A stretch of 64,000 bases of DNA, taken from Pseudomonas lini. GTDB lineage: Bacteria; Pseudomonadota; Gammaproteobacteria; Pseudomonadales; Pseudomonadaceae. Where the stretch lies: NCBI RefSeq assembly GCF_001042905.1, contig NZ_JYLB01000010.1:62001-126000 (forward strand), written 5' to 3'. Positions 60,328-64,000 of this stretch are shown here, one piece after another (within the stretch, counting starts at the first letter, position 1; each line of letters begins with the position of its first letter). A program made the translations under genes and the position numbers. Under the pieces are notes generated by a model. It did not search any database. It was not told the DNA's origin and saw nothing but the letters and a program-made list of their open reading frames with translations.

Positions 60328-62589
60328 ATGGCAAATGAATCGAAATGCCCGTTCAATCACGCCGCCGCGGGCGGTGGTACGACGAACCGCGATTGGTGGC
60401 CGAACCAACTGAACCTGAAGATCCTGCACCAGAATTCGCGGCTGTCCGACCCTACGGATGAGGGCTACAACTACGCCGAAGCGTTCAAAAACCTGGACTT
60501 TCAGGCGCTCAAGCAAGACCTGAACGCGCTGATGACCGATTCGCAAGACTGGTGGCCGGCAGACTTCGGTCACTATGGGCCGCTGTTTATTCGCATGGCC
60601 TGGCACAGCGCCGGCACTTACCGCACCGGTGACGGTCGTGGCGGTGCCGGTTCCGGTCAGCAGCGCTTTGCGCCGCTCAACAGTTGGCCGGACAACGTCA
60701 GCCTCGACAAGGCGCGCCGGCTGCTTTGGCCGATCAAGCAAAAGTATGGTCGCAACATCTCCTGGGCCGACCTGATCGTGCTCACCGGTAACGTCGCGCT
60801 GGAATCCATGGGCTTCAAGACCTTCGGCTTTTCCGGCGGTCGGCCAGACGTTTGGGAACCGGATGAGGCCGTCTACTGGGGCTCGGAAAACAAGTGGCTG
60901 GGCGGCGACACCCGCTACGAAAAAGACAAAAAAGAACCTATGCAAGAACCCGGCGAAGGCCCACTCGTTGCTGAGCCGGGGGAAAATGAAGACAGCCGTA
61001 CCGACGGAGGACGCAACCTGGAAAACCCGCTCGCCGCGGTGCAAATGGGCCTGATCTACGTCAACCCGGAAGGCCCGGAAGGCAACCCGGACCCGGTCGC
61101 TGCAGCGGTGGACATCCGCGAGACCTTCGGGCGCATGGCGATGAATGACGAAGAAACCGTGGCACTGATCGCCGGCGGCCACGCCTTCGGCAAGACCCAC
61201 GGTGCCGGGCCTGCCGACAACGTCGGCGCCGAGCCCGAAGCGGCCGGCCTCGAAGCACAAGGCCTGGGCTGGAAGAGCACTTTCGGCAGCGGCAAGGGTG
61301 GCGACACCATCACCAGCGGCCTGGAAGTGACCTGGACCACCACGCCCACCAAATGGAGCAACAACTACCTGGAAAACCTGTTCGGTTTCGAGTGGGAACT
61401 GACCAAGAGCCCGGCGGGCGCCAACCAGTGGACGGCGAAAGGCGGTGCTGGCGCGGGCATCATTCCGGATGCTCATGACCCGTCGAAGCGGCGTAACCCG
61501 ACCATGCTGACCACGGACCTGTCCCTGCGATTCGACCCGATCTATGAACCGATCTCGCGGCGTTTCCTGGCGAACCCGGACCAGTTGGCCGATGCATTTG
61601 CACGCGCCTGGTTCAAGCTGCTCCACCGCGACATGGGCCCCCTCTCCCGCTACCTCGGCCCGGAAATGCCCAACGAAGAGCTCCTGTGGCAAGATCCGAT
61701 TCCGGAGGTCGATCATGCCCTGATCAACGACAGCGACATCGCCGCACTCAAAGGTAAACTCCAGTCCTGCGGCCTGACCGTCTCGCAGCTTGTATCAACT
61801 GCGTGGGCGGCGGCTTCCACCTTCCGCGGCTCCGACAAACGCGGCGGCGCCAACGGCGGACGCCTGCGTCTGGCTCCGCAGAAATTCTGGCAAGCCAACC
61901 AGCCTGAGCAACTGGCGAGCGTACTGGCGAAACTCGAGAGCATCCAGAACGAGTTCAACAGCGGCGGCAAGAAAATCTCCCTGGCAGACCTGATCGTGCT
62001 GGCCGGTTGCGCCGGTGTCGAACAAGCGGCAAAAAATGCCGGCCACACCGTCACAGTGCCTTTCACACCGGGACGGATGGACGCCTCGCAAGAACAAACG
62101 GACGTTGAATCCTTCGGGTTCCTTGAACCTGCCGCCGATGGCTTCCGTAACTACCTCAAATCCCGCTACAGCGTACCGGCCGAGGCCTTACTGATCGACA
62201 AGGCGCAACTGCTGACACTCACCGCGCCAGAAATGACCGCGCTTATCGGTGGCCTGCGGGTGTTGAACACCAACGTCGGACAAACCCAACACGGCGTCTT
62301 CACGAAACAGCCAGAAGCGTTGACCAACGACTTCTTCAAAAACCTGCTCGATATGAGCGTGGAATGGAAACCCGTGTCGGAGGCCAATGAAGAGTTTGAA
62401 GGACGCGATCGGAAAACCGGCGACCTTAAATGGACGGGTACGCGTGTTGATCTGGTGTTTGGCTCGAATGCGCAGTTGAGGGCATTGGCTGAGGTCTATG
62501 CCTGCGACGATGCGAAGGAGAAGTTTGTGAAAGACTTCGTCGCGGCTTGGGACAAGGTGATGAATCTGGATCGGTTTGATTTGAGATGA
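60328..62589 (+). CDS. katG: Catalase-peroxidase
   Basis: A 753-residue bifunctional haem enzyme that removes H2O2. Distal residues R89, W92 and H93 (IRMAWHSAGTYR) and proximal H285 (IAGGHAFGKTHG) are present. W92, Y244 (GLIYVNPEGP) and M270 (FGRMAMND) can form the Trp-Tyr-Met adduct needed for catalase activity. Both the active N-terminal and the degenerate C-terminal peroxidase domains are complete. MANESKCPFNH is the usual KatG N-terminus, so I chose 60328 over an in-frame ATG nine codons upstream (60301). Confidence 0.95.
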   Translation: MANESKCPFNHAAAGGGTTNRDWWPNQLNLKILHQNSRLSDPTDEGYNYAEAFKNLDFQALKQDLNALMTDSQDWWPADFGHYGPLFIRMAWHSAGTYRTGDGRGGAGSGQQRFAPLNSWPDNVSLDKARRLLWPIKQKYGRNISWADLIVLTGNVALESMGFKTFGFSGGRPDVWEPDEAVYWGSENKWLGGDTRYEKDKKEPMQEPGEGPLVAEPGENEDSRTDGGRNLENPLAAVQMGLIYVNPEGPEGNPDPVAAAVDIRETFGRMAMNDEETVALIAGGHAFGKTHGAGPADNVGAEPEAAGLEAQGLGWKSTFGSGKGGDTITSGLEVTWTTTPTKWSNNYLENLFGFEWELTKSPAGANQWTAKGGAGAGIIPDAHDPSKRRNPTMLTTDLSLRFDPIYEPISRRFLANPDQLADAFARAWFKLLHRDMGPLSRYLGPEMPNEELLWQDPIPEVDHALINDSDIAALKGKLQSCGLTVSQLVSTAWAAASTFRGSDKRGGANGGRLRLAPQKFWQANQPEQLASVLAKLESIQNEFNSGGKKISLADLIVLAGCAGVEQAAKNAGHTVTVPFTPGRMDASQEQTDVESFGFLEPAADGFRNYLKSRYSVPAEALLIDKAQLLTLTAPEMTALIGGLRVLNTNVGQTQHGVFTKQPEALTNDFFKNLLDMSVEWKPVSEANEEFEGRDRKTGDLKWTGTRVDLVFGSNAQLRALAEVYACDDAKEKFVKDFVAAWDKVMNLDRFDLR

Positions 62590-62613
62590 TCTGAGCATAC
62601 TGCTGAAAACCCG

Positions 62614-62647
62614 CAACGCCTCCCTGTGTGGAGGCGTTGTGCTTTTT
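62614..62647 (+). terminator. Intrinsic terminator of katG
   Basis: 10-bp stem CAACGCCTCC/GGAGGCGTTG, 6-base loop, followed by TGCTTTTT, 24 bases after the katG stop. It also lies between convergent genes and could serve both. Confidence 0.9.
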
Positions 62648-62685
62648 GCTGATCTATCGGCCAGGATAGATATTCAATCGTGGAC

Positions 62686-63303
62686 TTATTGAACCAGCTG
62701 ACGGATCCCCAGAGACAAAATCAAACCGCCGCACAGTCGATCAATAGCTTTTTTTCTCCGTCGATACGCTGAAGCGATCTCAGGTTGCGAAAGAGCGATT
62801 GCGACCACTCCATACCAAGTCATCGAAACCACAACTACGACTGCCAGCATCGACAAAAACGTGCCTGGTGCAACGTGGGTGGGGGCTGCGGCTGAGAAAA
62901 TAGCGGCATAGAAGGCCATGGATTTAGGGTTGCCAATGTTCGTCACAACCCCCTGAATGAATGACTGCCGAAAGTTACCGACGACTGCATTGTTACAGGG
63001 GGCAAGCGCGCTCTTCCCGGCCTTGAGCAGCAGTCCGAATCCAAACCACATCAGGTAGGCTGCCCCCAGAACTTTTACGATCAGCGCCGCCCAAGGGAAC
63101 GCAGCAAATACAACGCCGATACCTGCGATTGCACAGGTGGCCCAGAACAAATTGACCAATACGATGCCTGCCACCAAGGCCAAAGCTTCTGAGCGCGTAG
63201 CAGCTACCGCTTTGTGGACTACTGCAACAAAATTTGGCCCTGGAATAACGACACCGGCCAGGTAAACCAAAAAGACTGTCAAAACGGCGGGACCATCGAT
63301 CAT
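62686..63303 (-). CDS. LysE-family amino acid exporter
   Basis: A 205-residue membrane protein of the LysE/RhtB family with about six hydrophobic segments. The motif GVVIPGPNFVAVVHKAVAAT and GVVTNIGNPKSMAFYAAIFS are conserved family signatures. It would export an amino acid or homoserine lactone-type metabolite. Of two ATGs two codons apart, I prefer 63301-63303, which lies six bases after AAGGA; the first ATG (63309) abuts that site. Confidence 0.88.
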   Translation of the reverse strand: MIDGPAVLTVFLVYLAGVVIPGPNFVAVVHKAVAATRSEALALVAGIVLVNLFWATCAIAGIGVVFAAFPWAALIVKVLGAAYLMWFGFGLLLKAGKSALAPCNNAVVGNFRQSFIQGVVTNIGNPKSMAFYAAIFSAAAPTHVAPGTFLSMLAVVVVVSMTWYGVVAIALSQPEIASAYRRRKKAIDRLCGGLILSLGIRQLVQ

Positions 63304-63472
63304 CTGCATTCCTTGCGAGTGTTGTGGCTAGGGACAGTCTTTCAGATCAAGGCCGCCCGCGGACTCAACGTACAACGAAATAATAATTCGATACAGGGCT
63401 TTTCGGCGTAGTTGTATTTTTACGCCAGGAGCAGTCATTTGCAGGCTCGGGCCGCGCTTGATCTTCAAAAAG
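63304..63472. other. LysE upstream region
   Basis: No gene recognised. AT-rich sequence around 63370-63425 probably holds the promoter of the LysE gene. Confidence 0.4.
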
Positions 63473-63511
63473 AAAAAGCCCTACCCACCTAAAAATGGGA
63501 TGGAGCTTTTT
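63473..63511. terminator. Bidirectional terminator
   Basis: 7-bp outer stem AAAAAGC/GCTTTTT with an inner CCCA/TGGG pairing, giving T-runs on both strands. It follows the 27-codon gene on the minus strand by 40 bases. Confidence 0.7.
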
Positions 63512-63551
63512 ACTGCGCAACTCGCTGGAATATGGGCAACCCACCTTCTCC

Positions 63552-63635
63552 TTACACCGGAGAAATCGTGGCAAGCGCACCGATCAAAATGGTCAACACC
63601 AGAAATCCACCCAGGAAAAATGCCATCTTGCCCAT
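63552..63635 (-). CDS. 27-residue hydrophobic membrane peptide
   Basis: MGKMAFFLGGFLVLTILIGA followed by LATISPV: one clear membrane helix with a short positive N-terminus. GGAGG lies four bases before the ATG (63633-63635), and a bidirectional terminator follows. These signs support a real gene. The function is unknown. Confidence 0.58.
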   Translation of the reverse strand: MGKMAFFLGGFLVLTILIGALATISPV

Positions 63636-63787
63636 GGGGCCTCCTACGTTATGAGTTTGCGGTGCAGCGGCTACCGCAACTGCTGACCGTGCTGTCATTG
63701 TGAGCCGGAGGCTGATCCCATTACAGATGCAGATAGCTCAGAAAAATACGGATCAGAACAACGCAGCCCCCCGAATTTCCTGCCCCC

Positions 63788-63820
63788 GTAGGAGCTGCCG
63801 AAGGCTGCGATCTTTTGATC
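63788..63820. repeat. Single REP copy, GTAGGAGCTGCCGAAGGCTGCG family
   Basis: One unpaired copy ending GATCTTTTGATC, just downstream of the partial minus-strand frame at the right edge. Confidence 0.85.
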
Positions 63821-63836
63821 TTCAGCATCCGTGGTT

Positions 63837-64000
63837 TTACATTCCCGTAGAAAACTCCGGCGGGTGTTCGATTGCAGATCGTAGGGTGCGTAAAGCTGCA
63901 TCGTACTGACCAAGTATCTGCAGAGCCCAGTCAGCACGTGCCCGAATGCGACTATCACTTTCATCTGAAGGCTCTTCGCTGTTTAACATCGACTCTACGT
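63837..64000 (-). CDS. C-terminal part of an unidentified protein (cut by window edge)
   Basis: An open frame enters from the right edge and ends at TAA 63837-63839. From the last Met it reads MLNSEEPSDESDSRIRARAD, then WALQILGQYDAALRTLRSAI and EHPPEFSTGM. An ATG at 63987-63989 could be the start of a 50-residue protein, but there is no ribosome-binding site before it, so a longer gene is possible. No family recognised. Confidence 0.4.
   Translation of the reverse strand, partial: VESMLNSEEPSDESDSRIRARADWALQILGQYDAALRTLRSAIEHPPEFSTGM

Overview
The window is chromosomal DNA of a fluorescent-group Pseudomonas. The signs are high-GC codon use, Pseudomonas-type gene families throughout (hcnABC, DUF2388, duplicated chemoreceptors), and two families of Pseudomonas REP palindromes scattered between genes. 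I saw no rRNA, tRNA, CRISPR array, intact insertion sequence or prophage. Unless stated otherwise, starts were chosen from ribosome-binding sites and family length.

Layout. 1-2190: the 5' part of a chemoreceptor gene (cut by the left edge) and a two-cysteine DksA paralogue. 2518-19346: a complete myo-inositol locus on the minus strand (iolC-iolE-iolB-iolA-iolI-iolD-iolG-iolH-like, an extra Gfo/Idh dehydrogenase, then a sugar ABC transporter: binding protein, ATPase, permease). The repressor gene iolR diverges from it. Matching TGGAA-N6-TTC(C/T)A operators lie exactly between the -35 and -10 boxes of two promoters, which ties repressor and transporter into one regulon. 19423-23315: a GST gene and hcnCBA (hydrogen cyanide synthase) with an ANR-type box and A(N)GGA motifs in the leader. 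23343-29365: membrane proteins, including a 23-residue one, a two-component pair, a DinB protein and an LhgO-like oxidase. 29670-33209: a structured leader, a small ORF and the Mg2+ P-type ATPase mgtA. 33433-41183: Na/Pi cotransporter, a broken outer-membrane gene, DUF2388, serine dehydratase, HAD phosphatase, a single-domain response regulator, a methyltransferase, and a quinone reductase/TetR pair.

41470-49063: a lactate-type permease, then a cassette (gamma-glutamylamide synthetase, aldehyde dehydrogenase, iron alcohol dehydrogenase, permease) that fits catabolism of an amino alcohol through gamma-glutamylated intermediates. 49233-54599 is the most unusual region. It has a YopT/AvrPphB-like (C58) cysteine protease candidate of low GC, a Tat-exported dienelactone hydrolase, three proteins that each carry a Y-X10-GDL motif (DUF1843, two of them with DUF1842), and a radical SAM/SPASM maturase with an added C-terminal zinc ribbon. 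This looks like a peptide- or protein-modification system whose product is unknown. 54734-64000: two LysR regulators with their target-type genes (quinone oxidoreductase, MFS exporter), a small DUF1289 protein, katG, a LysE exporter and small membrane ORFs.

REP elements are not confined to gaps: one lies in frame inside iolB and another supplies the stop codon of a response regulator.
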